Of a stretch of DNA of 64,000 bases, positions 16,999 to 24,002 are shown in pieces. This DNA comes from Prevotella sp. (GTDB lineage Bacteria > Bacteroidota > Bacteroidia > Bacteroidales > Bacteroidaceae), in NCBI GenBank assembly GCA_017941345.1, contig JAGAWQ010000004.1:49439-113438 (forward strand), in the 5' to 3' direction. The stretch's first letter is position 1; each line of letters opens with the position of its first letter. The notes below the pieces were generated by a model. The model ran no database searches and was not told where the DNA came from. It was given only the letters and a program-made list of their open reading frames with translations. The translations under genes and the position numbers were made by a program.

Positions 16999-17892
16999 AT
17001 GAAAACGAAGACTACTTTTTATTGTTTACTTACTATGCTCTTATTGATAGTGTGCTCAAGTGCACGTGGACAGTACGTTTTTGACACAGACAAAGATAAA
17101 GTTTTACCACCTGGAGAGAATTACTACACTAGAGGAATGTCAGCATCATGGAGGAATGATTGGGAATATGCAATCCAAATGTGGACGAAGGCTGCTGATA
17201 TGGGACATATAGAATCTATGCTTCGCCTTGGTTATACCTATCACGAAGGTATAGGTGTAAACAAGGATTGCTCTATGCAATTATATTGGTATGAGAGAGC
17301 TGCCCAGAATGGAAGTGTTGAAGCCTGTCGCTATATTGCCGAAATGTATGAACGTGGCGAATGTATAGAGAAAAATTTACCGCTGGCTATAAAGTGGTAT
17401 GAGGAAGCTATTGACCTTGGCGATACTGAGTATTCTCCACATCATATTGAGTTTTTATACGATAGTAACCCTGGTCTAAAATCTATGATGGCTGAGAAAA
17501 GTCGACATAATAATGATAATACTTTGGAAGAGCAATCTGAATCTTCTGCTAAGCCTTTACAACCCACTTATTGTTCTTCTTGTTCAGGTGGTGGAAAATG
17601 TACTTCTTGTGGAGGAACGGGAAAGTATTATGCGAATGGTCGATATCATAATTGTGGAGTATGCGGAGGGTCTGGAGTATGTTCCGTTTGTCATGGGACA
17701 GGGTCTCAGCCAGAGTTGCAAACAACTCCCCAAATTCAACAGGCTAATTGGTGTGTATCTTGTTCAGGAGGGAGAAAATGTTCTTCCTGTGGAGGTAAAG
17801 GATCATATTATATGTCAGGCAAATATCATCCATGTCAAATCTGCCATGGTTCAGGAATTTGCCAGGTTTGTCATGGAACAGGTATACAATGA
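16999..17892 (+). CDS. Exported Sel1-repeat protein with duplicated DnaJ-type zinc-finger domain
   Basis: From the ATG at 16999 the protein has 297 residues. Residues 1-26 look like a signal peptide (MKTKTTFYCLLTMLLL...SARGQ). Residues about 40-150 carry two or three Sel1-like helical repeats (AADMGHIESMLRLGYTYHEG, AAQNGSVEACRYIAEMYERG). The C-terminal half holds two roughly 45-residue copies of a cysteine-rich module (CSSCSGGGKCTSCGGTG...CGVCGGSGVCSVCHGTG), each with four CxxC pairs like the DnaJ central zinc domain. Two zinc modules without a J domain point to protein binding or redox work in the envelope. Function unknown. The frame is open upstream, but this start gives the signal peptide. 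Confidence 0.75.
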   Translation: MKTKTTFYCLLTMLLLIVCSSARGQYVFDTDKDKVLPPGENYYTRGMSASWRNDWEYAIQMWTKAADMGHIESMLRLGYTYHEGIGVNKDCSMQLYWYERAAQNGSVEACRYIAEMYERGECIEKNLPLAIKWYEEAIDLGDTEYSPHHIEFLYDSNPGLKSMMAEKSRHNNDNTLEEQSESSAKPLQPTYCSSCSGGGKCTSCGGTGKYYANGRYHNCGVCGGSGVCSVCHGTGSQPELQTTPQIQQANWCVSCSGGRKCSSCGGKGSYYMSGKYHPCQICHGSGICQVCHGTGIQ

Positions 17893-17911
17893 GGTGTGCT
17901 AATGCTTTCAG

Positions 17912-17940
17912 AATCAGGGGACTGAATTGTTCCCCTGATT
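17912..17940. terminator. Hairpin after the Sel1/zinc-finger gene
   Basis: Perfect 10-bp stem AATCAGGGGA / TCCCCTGATT with a 9-nt loop, 19 bp past the stop codon. No T-run follows. Confidence 0.5.
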
Positions 17941-18360
17941 CCGCTGATTCATGCCCCGTAGATCGGGGGACTCTAATTTATTGAAAATCTTAAACCCAAG
18001 CACTAATTCCCGGCTTGGTTCTTCCTTTTTCGTCGATTTTCCATGTGGAAAACAAAAAAAGGCAGAAATATTTGTCAGATTCAATTTCTTTCCGTAACTC
18101 TGCCACGCGGCTATCGTCAATGTTGGTGGCACAGGCTTGCTGGATGGGCCTGAAAATTCTTACTGGTTGTCTGACGAATCAGACGAAGATGAGGATGAGG
18201 CTCGATACATGAGAGATCTTAGCGATGAACCAACAACGACCACCAAGGGACAAACTTATCTTGTTCGCTCCGTCATCGCTTTTTAACTTATTTGTTCATG
18301 AACACAGAAGCGACGGTTCTTGCCGTGTTCTGACCCGTGAGTTAAAATGAAACTTTACAG
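17941..18360. other. Gene-poor stretch with possible decayed fragments
   Basis: On the plus strand 18100-18285 reads VNVGGTGLLDGPENSYWLSD...TTTTKGQTYLVRSVIAF to a stop, without a start codon. On the minus strand about 17991-18132 reads DDSRVAELRKEIESDKYF...GISAWV, also without a clear start. Both look protein-like but only one can be real in the overlap. I regard the region as debris of one or two former genes. Confidence 0.3.
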
Positions 18361-18396
18361 CCTCACTGCCCAGACGACGGGCGGTGAGGTTTTTTA
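18361..18396 (+). terminator. Terminator or attenuator upstream of the XRE gene
   Basis: CCTCACTGCCC pairs with GGGCGGTGAGG (one T-G pair) around a 7-nt loop, followed by seven T. It lies 32 bp before the XRE gene, so it may attenuate it or end a short leader RNA. Confidence 0.7.
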
Positions 18397-18427
18397 TTTA
18401 TATGTCAGACTTTTAATCGTAATAACA

Positions 18428-18633
18428 ATGAAAAAAGAAACAAAAATCGACCTCAAAAAAGCTTTGAGGGAAAAAACATGAGTGAGAAAGAACTTGCTTT
18501 ACGCTTAGGGGTAAAACAACCCTATTTGAATGCCATAGCGAGTGGCAAGAAAAATGTCACGTTGGAACAATTGGAGCGCATTGCCGATGGTCTCGGAATG
18601 ACGCTCCATATTTGTTTCGAGAGCACAGATTAA
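18428..18633 (+). pseudogene. XRE-family helix-turn-helix regulator, split by a -1 shift at an A6 tract
   Basis: The first frame reads MKKETKIDLKKALREKT and stops at the TGA at 18479-18481. The second begins at an ATG overlapping that TGA (18478) and reads MSEKELALRLGVKQPYLNAIASGKKNVTLEQLERIADGLG..., a clear Cro/C1 helix-turn-helix, to 18633. Joining them by a -1 slip on AAAAAA restores a typical small XRE protein of about 68 residues. Either the gene is broken, or it is rescued by slippage, or the ATGA overlap couples two short products. Confidence 0.7.
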
Positions 18634-18722
18634 CCCCACAGGTTTACTTCTTACGTTCAGAAGAAAATTAGTGATTCTTTTTCTTGCGTAGCTGCCTTCC
18701 TTGTTGTAACTTCGCACCAGCT

Positions 18723-19037
18723 ATGAAGAAGAACGAGCAAAAAAAGGGTGTGCGCGAGCGCAAGCCCAACTACAAGGAGTACAGGGCGTCGGTGGACGAT
18801 ATACAGACGTTCCTGCTGGGAAAAATCATGCTGCGGCATAATGTGATAACGCGGCGAGTGGAATATTGCTTTCCGTCGGACAGCATCGGCGTGTCTGCCG
18901 AGTGGCAGCCCATCAGCGACCGGGTGGTGAACTCGCTGTGGAAAGAGCTGTCGCTGACGAAGGAGGTGAGCGCATCGGACATCTACCGCGTGCTGGAAAA
19001 TGGAAAGTACAAAGTGTTGCAGAATTCCTATGTCTAA
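18723..19037 (+). pseudogene. N-terminal fragment of a VapE/VirE-type protein
   Basis: 104 residues: MKKNEQKKGVRERKPNYKEY..., IMLRHNVITRRVEYCF, EWQPISDRVVNSLWKELS, SASDIYRVLENGKY. This matches, from memory, the first part of the virulence-associated-E family P-loop proteins carried by Bacteroidetes mobile elements, in which a helicase-like ATPase domain should follow. Here the ATPase part is missing and sequence switches to a Vsr-like piece. It is a deletion remnant. Confidence 0.6.
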
Positions 19038-19302
19038 TCATGACTTCTGGGTGGCTAAGATTCGCAGAAATAAAGAGCGAGACAAGGAGGAACAGAAGAA
19101 ACTTGCCTCTATGGGGTGGCACTGCATCACCGTATGGGAGTGTGAACTGAAACCTGCAAAGCGTGAAGAGACATTGGACTCTATCGCATTTACTTTGAAT
19201 CATATTTGGTTGCAGGACCACGGGGCGAAAGCCATTATTTATCCTAACGAAGAAACAGATCCGCCAATACCAATGGCAGCAGAAGATAGTGCTTTTCCGT
19301 AG
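19030..19302 (+). pseudogene. C-terminal fragment of a Vsr-type DNA mismatch endonuclease
   Basis: The frame from 19030 reads MSNHDFWVAKIRRNKERDKEEQ..., LASMGWHCITVWECELKP, then a helical tail to 19302. DFW..K..RN..RD and GW....VWECEL are the C-terminal half of very-short-patch-repair endonucleases, which repair T-G mismatches beside cytosine methyltransferases. The N-terminal half with the metal-binding and catalytic residues is absent, so it is not active. It overlaps the VapE fragment by 8 bp in another frame, marking the deletion point. Confidence 0.75.
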
Positions 19303-19334
19303 TGTTCTCATGCTACACGACGGATAGAGTGTTT

Positions 19335-19919
19335 TCACCAATATTCAATCTCCCTAATAGTGAGCTCATCGGGCTGCAGGCCATCCACACAATGAAGATA
19401 ACAGAGCGTCCAGTTGTCGTATTCGTCGTATTCATAGGAGAGGTCGGAAATCAGCGTGTAGTGAGGCGTGTCTGAGAATTCATGTGTAAAATCGTCGCCA
19501 TAAAACGCATCTTCCATGTGTATTAGTTCCCTGCGTTCGTTGTAGTCGCGACGGAATATCCATGAGAGTCTGCCGTCCTTGTAGTCGTAGTCAACGGCAT
19601 GTGGTTTGAATTCCTTTTGCTCCATTTTCTTGGCTCTTTCAGCTAGTTCCTCTGCATTATACCGATAAACGTGCCATCTGTCTTCTTGTTGGTCAAGTCC
19701 CAGTACAGAGACTTCGCGTTGTGGGATGCCTTGTTCGTCATAATAGGTATCCCTGCACATGTAGAGATGGAAATTCATACCTTTATACTCGGCAGTATGC
19801 CCAGAATTCTCTCCATCTGGGTTGCAAATGGTTTTCATCACATCGTAAAGAGGGTGTGAAGAGTCATAGTTCTTCTCACGAATGTGCTTGAACCTAAATG
19901 GTATTTTGTTGTGTTCCAT
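19335..19919 (-). CDS. Conserved hypothetical protein
   Basis: From the ATG at 19919 the product has 194 residues: MEHNKIPFRFKHIREKNYD..., acidic and aromatic-rich, with no signal peptide or membrane segment. It ends YDNWTLCYLHCVDGLQPDELTIREIEYW, reminiscent of the YD-rich ends of MORN- or immunity-like proteins. I do not recognise a family. The start is chosen because the minus-strand TACCTTTG at 19941-19948 lies just upstream and rules out the ATG at 19970. Confidence 0.65.
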   Translation of the reverse strand: MEHNKIPFRFKHIREKNYDSSHPLYDVMKTICNPDGENSGHTAEYKGMNFHLYMCRDTYYDEQGIPQREVSVLGLDQQEDRWHVYRYNAEELAERAKKMEQKEFKPHAVDYDYKDGRLSWIFRRDYNERRELIHMEDAFYGDDFTHEFSDTPHYTLISDLSYEYDEYDNWTLCYLHCVDGLQPDELTIREIEYW

Positions 19920-19940
19920 CGTAACCATTGTTTTGAGTGG

Positions 19941-19948
19941 CAAAGGTA
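19941..19948 (-). promoter_or_regulatory. TACCTTTG -7 element for the hypothetical gene
   Basis: Minus-strand match to TAnnTTTG, 22 bp upstream of the ATG at 19919. Confidence 0.5.
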
Positions 19949-20010
19949 TGAAAAAAAAGAAAAACAACAAACATTACGACAAGAAATAGTCAGCATACTC
20001 AAAGAGGCAA

Positions 20011-20184
20011 GCTCTACCCAAGGTGTAAGTTCCTCCTAGCCTGCTTCTAGCCTTACTCAAAAGGCTGGTTGGAGTAAGCTTAGGAGCAGGCTAGGAGCAG
20101 CTTAGGAGCAGGCTAGGAGCAGCTTAGGAGCAGGCTAGGAGCAGCTTAGGAGCAGGCTGGAGTATGGCTACACTAGGGTAGAGC
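20011..20184. repeat. Long palindromic repeat with 22-bp tandem units, left copy
   Basis: The ends GCTCTACCC and GGGTAGAGC are perfect inverted repeats. Inside, CTCCTAGCCTGCTTCTAGCC...ACTC pairs with GAGTAAGCTTAGGAGCAGGC...GAG across a short loop. From 20077 to 20160 a 22-bp unit, made of AGCTTAGGAGC plus AGGCTAGGAGC, is repeated about 3.8 times. A shorter copy in the same orientation lies beyond the abiF gene at 21344-21447. Confidence 0.9.
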
Positions 20185-20255
20185 ACGATTTTTCAAGAAA
20201 GCAACATAAAAAGAGCTGAAAAATTTAGCTTTTAGCTGAATTTTGTCACGACACA

Positions 20256-20281
20256 GCAAAGAAAATGCAGATTTTCTTTGC
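20256..20281. repeat. Perfect inverted repeat upstream of the abiF promoter
   Basis: GCAAAGAAAAT, a GCAG loop, then ATTTTCTTTGC. It lies 17 bp upstream of the -33 box of the abiF leader and could be an operator or a weak terminator of incoming transcription. Confidence 0.5.
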
Positions 20282-20297
20282 ATTTGCTGCTCCAAAA

Positions 20298-20329
20298 TTT
20301 GGAAGTTTCGGAAATTCTTCCTATCTTTG
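20298..20329 (+). promoter_or_regulatory. Promoter of the abiF leader RNA
   Basis: TTTG at 20298-20301, a 20-bp spacer and TATCTTTG at 20322-20329. Transcription should start near 20335. Confidence 0.75.
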
Positions 20330-20334
20330 CACTG

Positions 20335-20386
20335 ACCAATCTCACCACGCTTCCCGTTGACCAGCGTACCAGGGTGAGACTTTTTT
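20335..20386 (+). ncRNA. Structured leader RNA with intrinsic terminator, candidate AbiF-associated RNA
   Basis: Between promoter and gene lies a two-part hairpin. The outer stem is TCTCACC (20340-20346) with GGTGAGA (20373-20379) and the inner stem ACGCT with AGCGT around an 11-nt loop. C and six T follow. The transcript would be a terminated RNA of about 50 nt, with read-through giving the abiF mRNA. Conserved structured RNAs upstream of abiF genes have been described, and recent work treats them as antitoxin RNAs; I assign this from position and shape, not from a covariance search. Confidence 0.7.
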
Positions 20387-20402
20387 GTTATAATAAGTAT
20401 CG

Positions 20403-21311
20403 ATTAAGAGTACATATTCTAAAAGTGCGCTTGACACACCCGACCTGCTGGCCATACTGAAACAGCGTGGGATGGTCATTGCCAATGAGCCAGATGCCCT
20501 GCACACGTTGTCTGTCATCAGTTATTTCCGGTTGGCAAGTTTCTTTCGCCCATTGGAGGCTGATAAGCATACACACCAATTCCGGCAGGGTTGCACGTTG
20601 GAGCAGGTGATGGCATTGTATGAATTCGATACGGCCCTACGTGATTTGGTGTTTAGCGCTACACGGATTATCGAGATAGCATTGCGCACACGTATGAACC
20701 ACCGTTTGTCAATGAAGCACAAGCCTTTCTGGTTTACGAATGTTGACTTGGCTACTGACGGACATTTGTTTACGGAGAACCTCAGCAGCGTTGACCGCAA
20801 GTTGCGACGTAGCAAGGAAGAGTTTATCAAGGAGCATTTCGCTCGTTACACAAAACCGACATTTCCTCCTGCATGGAAAACATTGGAAACGGTTTCGTTT
20901 GGTACGCTTTCGAAACTTTATGGCAACTTTGCAAGAAAGGCTGACAAAAAGCAAATAGCCAATGACTTTGGCGTACCTCAGCATGAGTTCATGATTAGCT
21001 GGCTGGAAAGCTTGACATCGTTGCGAAATTTCTGTGCCCACCATTCACGGATTTGGAACCGCCGCTATGCAGTCAAACCGCAGATGCCTCGCAGGATAAA
21101 CGGTCGTGACTGGTTGACCGATTTCACTTTCCCACCTGACAAACTCTATCCGCAGTTGTCCTGCATTGCTTTCCTGCTGAATGGCATAGAACCGCAAAAC
21201 ACTTTTACTGCTGATTTCAAGGCTCTTCTGGCCAAATATCCGACCGTTGACCCAACTGCAATGGGATTTGTCAAGGACTGGCGGAACGAGCCATTGTGGA
21301 AATCATTGTAG
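20403..21311 (+). CDS. abiF: AbiF/Abi_2-family HEPN protein (abortive infection)
   Basis: Members of this HEPN ribonuclease-like family stop growth on phage infection. The expected N-terminal segment is present in frame (KSALDTPDLLAILKQRGMVIANEP) and YFRL follows. The HEPN motif RNFCAHH lies at residues 185-191, counting from the ATG at 20472. Family members usually start 20-25 residues before RGM. Here the frame is open to 20397 but has no ATG, GTG or TTG before 20472; the best upstream candidate is ATT at 20403. Translation may start at that rare codon, or the first ATG gives a shortened protein of 279 residues. It is preceded by a structured leader RNA and lies between two copies of a palindromic repeat. 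Confidence 0.85.
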   Translation: MKSTYSKSALDTPDLLAILKQRGMVIANEPDALHTLSVISYFRLASFFRPLEADKHTHQFRQGCTLEQVMALYEFDTALRDLVFSATRIIEIALRTRMNHRLSMKHKPFWFTNVDLATDGHLFTENLSSVDRKLRRSKEEFIKEHFARYTKPTFPPAWKTLETVSFGTLSKLYGNFARKADKKQIANDFGVPQHEFMISWLESLTSLRNFCAHHSRIWNRRYAVKPQMPRRINGRDWLTDFTFPPDKLYPQLSCIAFLLNGIEPQNTFTADFKALLAKYPTVDPTAMGFVKDWRNEPLWKSL

Positions 21312-21343
21312 TAATCTGTTTCTTTTCTTTCCGTATCGTTGAA

Positions 21344-21447
21344 GTAAGTTCCTCCTATCCTGCTTCTAGCCTTACCCAAAAGGCTGGTTGGAGTAAGCCT
21401 AGGAGCAGGCTAGGAGCAGGCTGGAGTATGGCTACACTATGGGTAAA
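21344..21447. repeat. Long palindromic repeat, right copy
   Basis: Repeats the left copy (20011-20184) in the same orientation: AAGTTCCTCCTA(T)CCTGC, TTCTAGCCTTAC, AAAAGGCTGGTTGGAGTAAG, TAGGAGCAGGC units, then CTGGAGTATGGCTACACTA. It has only about two 11-bp units against seven or eight on the left, which accounts for the length difference. Confidence 0.9.
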
Positions 21448-21517
21448 GCGAGTCTTGAGTTAATTATGTGTAGTGATACTTATTTGGCTAATATTTTATA
21501 AAAAGATGCTGACAAAT

Positions 21518-21618
21518 AAAGCTCGCATCCCTGCGAGCTTTAATTTTGAAATCTATTACTAACCTAAAACAAAAGAAATGAAAAAACTACTAACTTAGAA
21601 ACTTTTATGTCTTATTTC
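21518..21618 (-). ncRNA. Candidate small RNA of about 100 nt
   Basis: On the minus strand TATCTTTG (21624-21631), with CTTG 20 bp upstream, would start transcription near 21618. A perfect 10-bp hairpin AAAGCTCGCA / TGCGAGCTTT (21518-21541) followed by ATTTGT could end it. Between them is no open frame of note. The plus strand of the same stretch holds a six-codon ATG frame (MKKLLT). The unit stands alone between the abiF repeat and the MFS gene. Confidence 0.45.
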
Positions 21619-21623
21619 TGATG

Positions 21624-21631
21624 CAAAGATA
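21624..21631 (-). promoter_or_regulatory. TATCTTTG -7 element of the candidate small RNA
   Basis: Minus-strand TATCTTTG with a CTTG box 20 bp upstream and no gene downstream for more than 300 bp except the RNA candidate. Confidence 0.5.
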
Positions 21632-21759
21632 CGGGCTTTTGGGACTAAAAGCAAGAAAACGAGGAAAAGATTGCGGAACTTGTTGCGACAGGGAATGTGT
21701 TTTGCGACAAAGGATGACAAAAAGGGCTCGGGCTGTCGCAAAACGACGTAATGAAAAGG

Positions 21760-22974
21760 CTATCTGACTGTCGCGTTCAGGTTACGACGCAGGAAGAATG
21801 CCTTCGTGGCGAGGAAGAAACAGGCGACACCTACCGCATTGACGAGAGCTACCGTCCAGAAGGTAGCACTGTAGCCCAGCAACTCAGAGATAATGCCACC
21901 CAACAGAATGCCCAGTCCCATACCGATATCCCACGAAATCAGGATGGTAGAATTGGCCGTACCTCTCTGGTTGTTATGAGCCACGTTGATGGTCATGTTC
22001 TGGAACGCGGGCCACATGTGACCGTTTCCGAGACCGACCAGCAGTGCTGAACCGTAATAGCCCGCCATAATGGCACCGTGATGACCAGGCATCAGGGTTG
22101 GCATCAATATAAATAAGGTGTAGCCCACGAGCGAGATGACTACCCCCTCAGCTGCATTATGCGTCAGGCGACCCTTGCGCAAGGCCCTTCCTCCCTGCAG
22201 ACGCGACAGCATCAGTCCGGTGGAGCAGAGCATGAAGTACGTGCCCGTGCCACCCGTGATGCCCATCAACTCCTTGCCGTAGATGGCCAGATAGTTGCTC
22301 AGCACACCAAAACTGAAGCCAAAGGCCACCATGTTCAAGCCTATCAGCCAACCCCGTATGAGGAAGAAACGGTCCCACGACAGCTTCTGCTTGTTTCTTA
22401 CAATCTCCTTCTCAGGCAGCTTCACCGTCGCATCCACCAGCCATCCGCAGAGGGCCACAATCAGCGCAATCCAGAAGAGCAGCTCGAAGCTGTGGGTGTA
22501 CTTATAGACGAAGACGCCTACGGTCGGGGCGATGGCCATCGAGAGGTTGTTAGACAGGCCGTAGTAGCCAATGCCCTCCGTTCTGCGGCTCGATGGAAGC
22601 ACGTCGATAGCCACCGTCGAATTAGCTACCGTCAATGAACCGAAGGGTCCGCCGTGCAGCGTCCTGACAATCAGGAACAGCAGCAGGGTAGATGCCGCCA
22701 GATAGCCCGCAAAGAAGACGGCAAACAGTCCGAAGCTAATCATAAGTACCGTCTTTCGAGGGAATGAGTCCACGAAATAGCCGCTGAAAGGTCTCACCAG
22801 CAGTGCTATGATGGTATAGCCCGAGAGCACAAGTCCTATCACATCCTTCGTGGCCCCGAAGTGCTCACTCAGATAGAGTGGCAGCAACGGGGTCAGTACG
22901 TAGAAGGCAAAGAACAGCGAGAAGTTCGACGCCATCACCTTACAGTAGTTCCTGTTCCAGAGCCTGTCATTCAT
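21760..22974 (-). CDS. MFS transporter
   Basis: 404 residues with about twelve hydrophobic segments. After helix 1 (NFSLFFAFYVLTPLLPLYL) the loop motif GYFVDSFPRKTVL near residue 65 corresponds to the MFS motif A region. The second half begins near WDRFFLIRGWLIGLN. The family exports drugs, sugars or metabolites by proton antiport; the substrate cannot be told. It is divergent from tatA and has a TATCTTTG box at 22995-23002. The island to its left ends here. Confidence 0.9.
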   Translation of the reverse strand: MNDRLWNRNYCKVMASNFSLFFAFYVLTPLLPLYLSEHFGATKDVIGLVLSGYTIIALLVRPFSGYFVDSFPRKTVLMISFGLFAVFFAGYLAASTLLLFLIVRTLHGGPFGSLTVANSTVAIDVLPSSRRTEGIGYYGLSNNLSMAIAPTVGVFVYKYTHSFELLFWIALIVALCGWLVDATVKLPEKEIVRNKQKLSWDRFFLIRGWLIGLNMVAFGFSFGVLSNYLAIYGKELMGITGGTGTYFMLCSTGLMLSRLQGGRALRKGRLTHNAAEGVVISLVGYTLFILMPTLMPGHHGAIMAGYYGSALLVGLGNGHMWPAFQNMTINVAHNNQRGTANSTILISWDIGMGLGILLGGIISELLGYSATFWTVALVNAVGVACFFLATKAFFLRRNLNATVR

Positions 22975-22994
22975 TTTAACACGCTAATTTGCTG

Positions 22995-23002
22995 CAAAGA
23001 TA
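22995..23002 (-). promoter_or_regulatory. TATCTTTG -7 element for the MFS gene
   Basis: Minus-strand TATCTTTG, 21 bp upstream of the ATG at 22974. Confidence 0.55.
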
Positions 23003-23039
23003 CAAATTATTTTTTTATTCGAAATAAAACCTTTTTTAT

Positions 23040-23070
23040 TTTGTACTTTGCTCGCTTATTCGTATCTTTG
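23040..23070 (+). promoter_or_regulatory. Promoter of the Tat operon
   Basis: TTTG at 23040-23043, a 19-bp spacer and TATCTTTG at 23063-23070, 26 bp before the tatA ATG. Confidence 0.7.
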
Positions 23071-23096
23071 CACAGACTTAAAACAAAAAGAGAAAG

Positions 23097-23255
23097 ATGT
23101 TTGGATTAGGAATGCAGGAGATTATCGTCATTGCACTCATTGTGCTGCTGCTGTTTGGAGGCAAGAAGATTCCTGAGCTCATGAACGGACTGGGCAAGGG
23201 TGTCAAGAGCTTTAAGGACGGTATGAAAGACGAAGAAGTGAAGAATGAAGAGTGA
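23097..23255 (+). CDS. tatA: Twin-arginine translocase subunit TatA
   Basis: A 52-residue protein: [40 protein letters not shown] and a short acidic tail. The single membrane helix, the FGGKKIPEL hinge and the amphipathic helix are the TatA/B hallmarks. TatA multimers form the pore through which folded, often cofactor-bearing proteins cross the inner membrane. It is shorter than many TatA proteins (about 60-90 residues) and no separate TatB is seen, as in minimal TatAC systems. It overlaps tatC by 11 bp. Confidence 0.95.
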   Translation: MFGLGMQEIIVIALIVLLLFGGKKIPELMNGLGKGVKSFKDGMKDEEVKNEE

Positions 23256-23991
23256 AATGACCTTCTGGGATCATTTGGATGTGTTGCGATGGTCTGTCGT
23301 GCGCATTGTCGTGGCTATCGCAGTATTTGCTGTGGCGGCTTTCTTCCTGAAGGACGAGCTGTTCAGCATCGTGCTGGCACCCCGCTCGAGCGACTTCATC
23401 ACCTACAGGCTTCTGGGCGTAGAAGCTTTTCATATCCACTTAATGAACACCGGGCTGACGGAGCAGTTTATGATTCACATGCGGACGGCGATGTATGCCG
23501 GACTGCTGGTGGCGTCACCTTATATATTATATGAGCTGTTCCGCTTCGTCAGTCCAGGACTTTACCAGAACGAGCGTCGCTATGCGGTATGGATAGTGGG
23601 CACGGCCTACGTGATGTTCATCATCGGGACATTGGTCAACTACCTGCTAGTATTCCCGCTGACGGTTCGCTTTCTGGGCACTTATCAGGTATCACCCGAT
23701 GTGGCGAACATGCTGACGTTGCAGTCGTACGTCGACACGCTGCTGGGCATGAGTCTGGTGATGGGCGTGGTGTTCGAACTGCCCGTAGTCTGCGGACTAT
23801 TGGGGCGGATGGGACTCCTCACCAACCAAATGATGAGCACCTACAGGAGACACGCTGTGGTGGCGATTCTCATCGTGGCAGCCATCATCACACCGACAAC
23901 AGATGTGTTTACGCTGTTCGTCGTAGCGCTGCCCATCTATCTGCTTTATGAGCTGAGCATACAAATCGTAAGAATAACAAAAAGGAACTAA
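23245..23991 (+). CDS. tatC: Twin-arginine translocase subunit TatC
   Basis: 248 residues with six membrane helices. TatC recognises the twin-arginine signal peptide. [16 protein letters not shown] near the start and [11 protein letters not shown] near residue 92 are the conserved cytoplasmic recognition regions; [12 protein letters not shown] lies in the last helices. The ATG at 23245 or 23257 could serve; the second gives the common start TFWDHLD. The next genes encode a polyferredoxin and a likely Tat substrate. Confidence 0.96.
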   Translation: MKSEMTFWDHLDVLRWSVVRIVVAIAVFAVAAFFLKDELFSIVLAPRSSDFITYRLLGVEAFHIHLMNTGLTEQFMIHMRTAMYAGLLVASPYILYELFRFVSPGLYQNERRYAVWIVGTAYVMFIIGTLVNYLLVFPLTVRFLGTYQVSPDVANMLTLQSYVDTLLGMSLVMGVVFELPVVCGLLGRMGLLTNQMMSTYRRHAVVAILIVAAIITPTTDVFTLFVVALPIYLLYELSIQIVRITKRN

Positions 23992-24002
23992 ACAAATACT
24001 TT

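Noticed and set aside
20077-20160. CRISPR array beside abiF
   Set aside because: The 22-bp units are directly adjacent with no spacers and form one arm of a palindrome.
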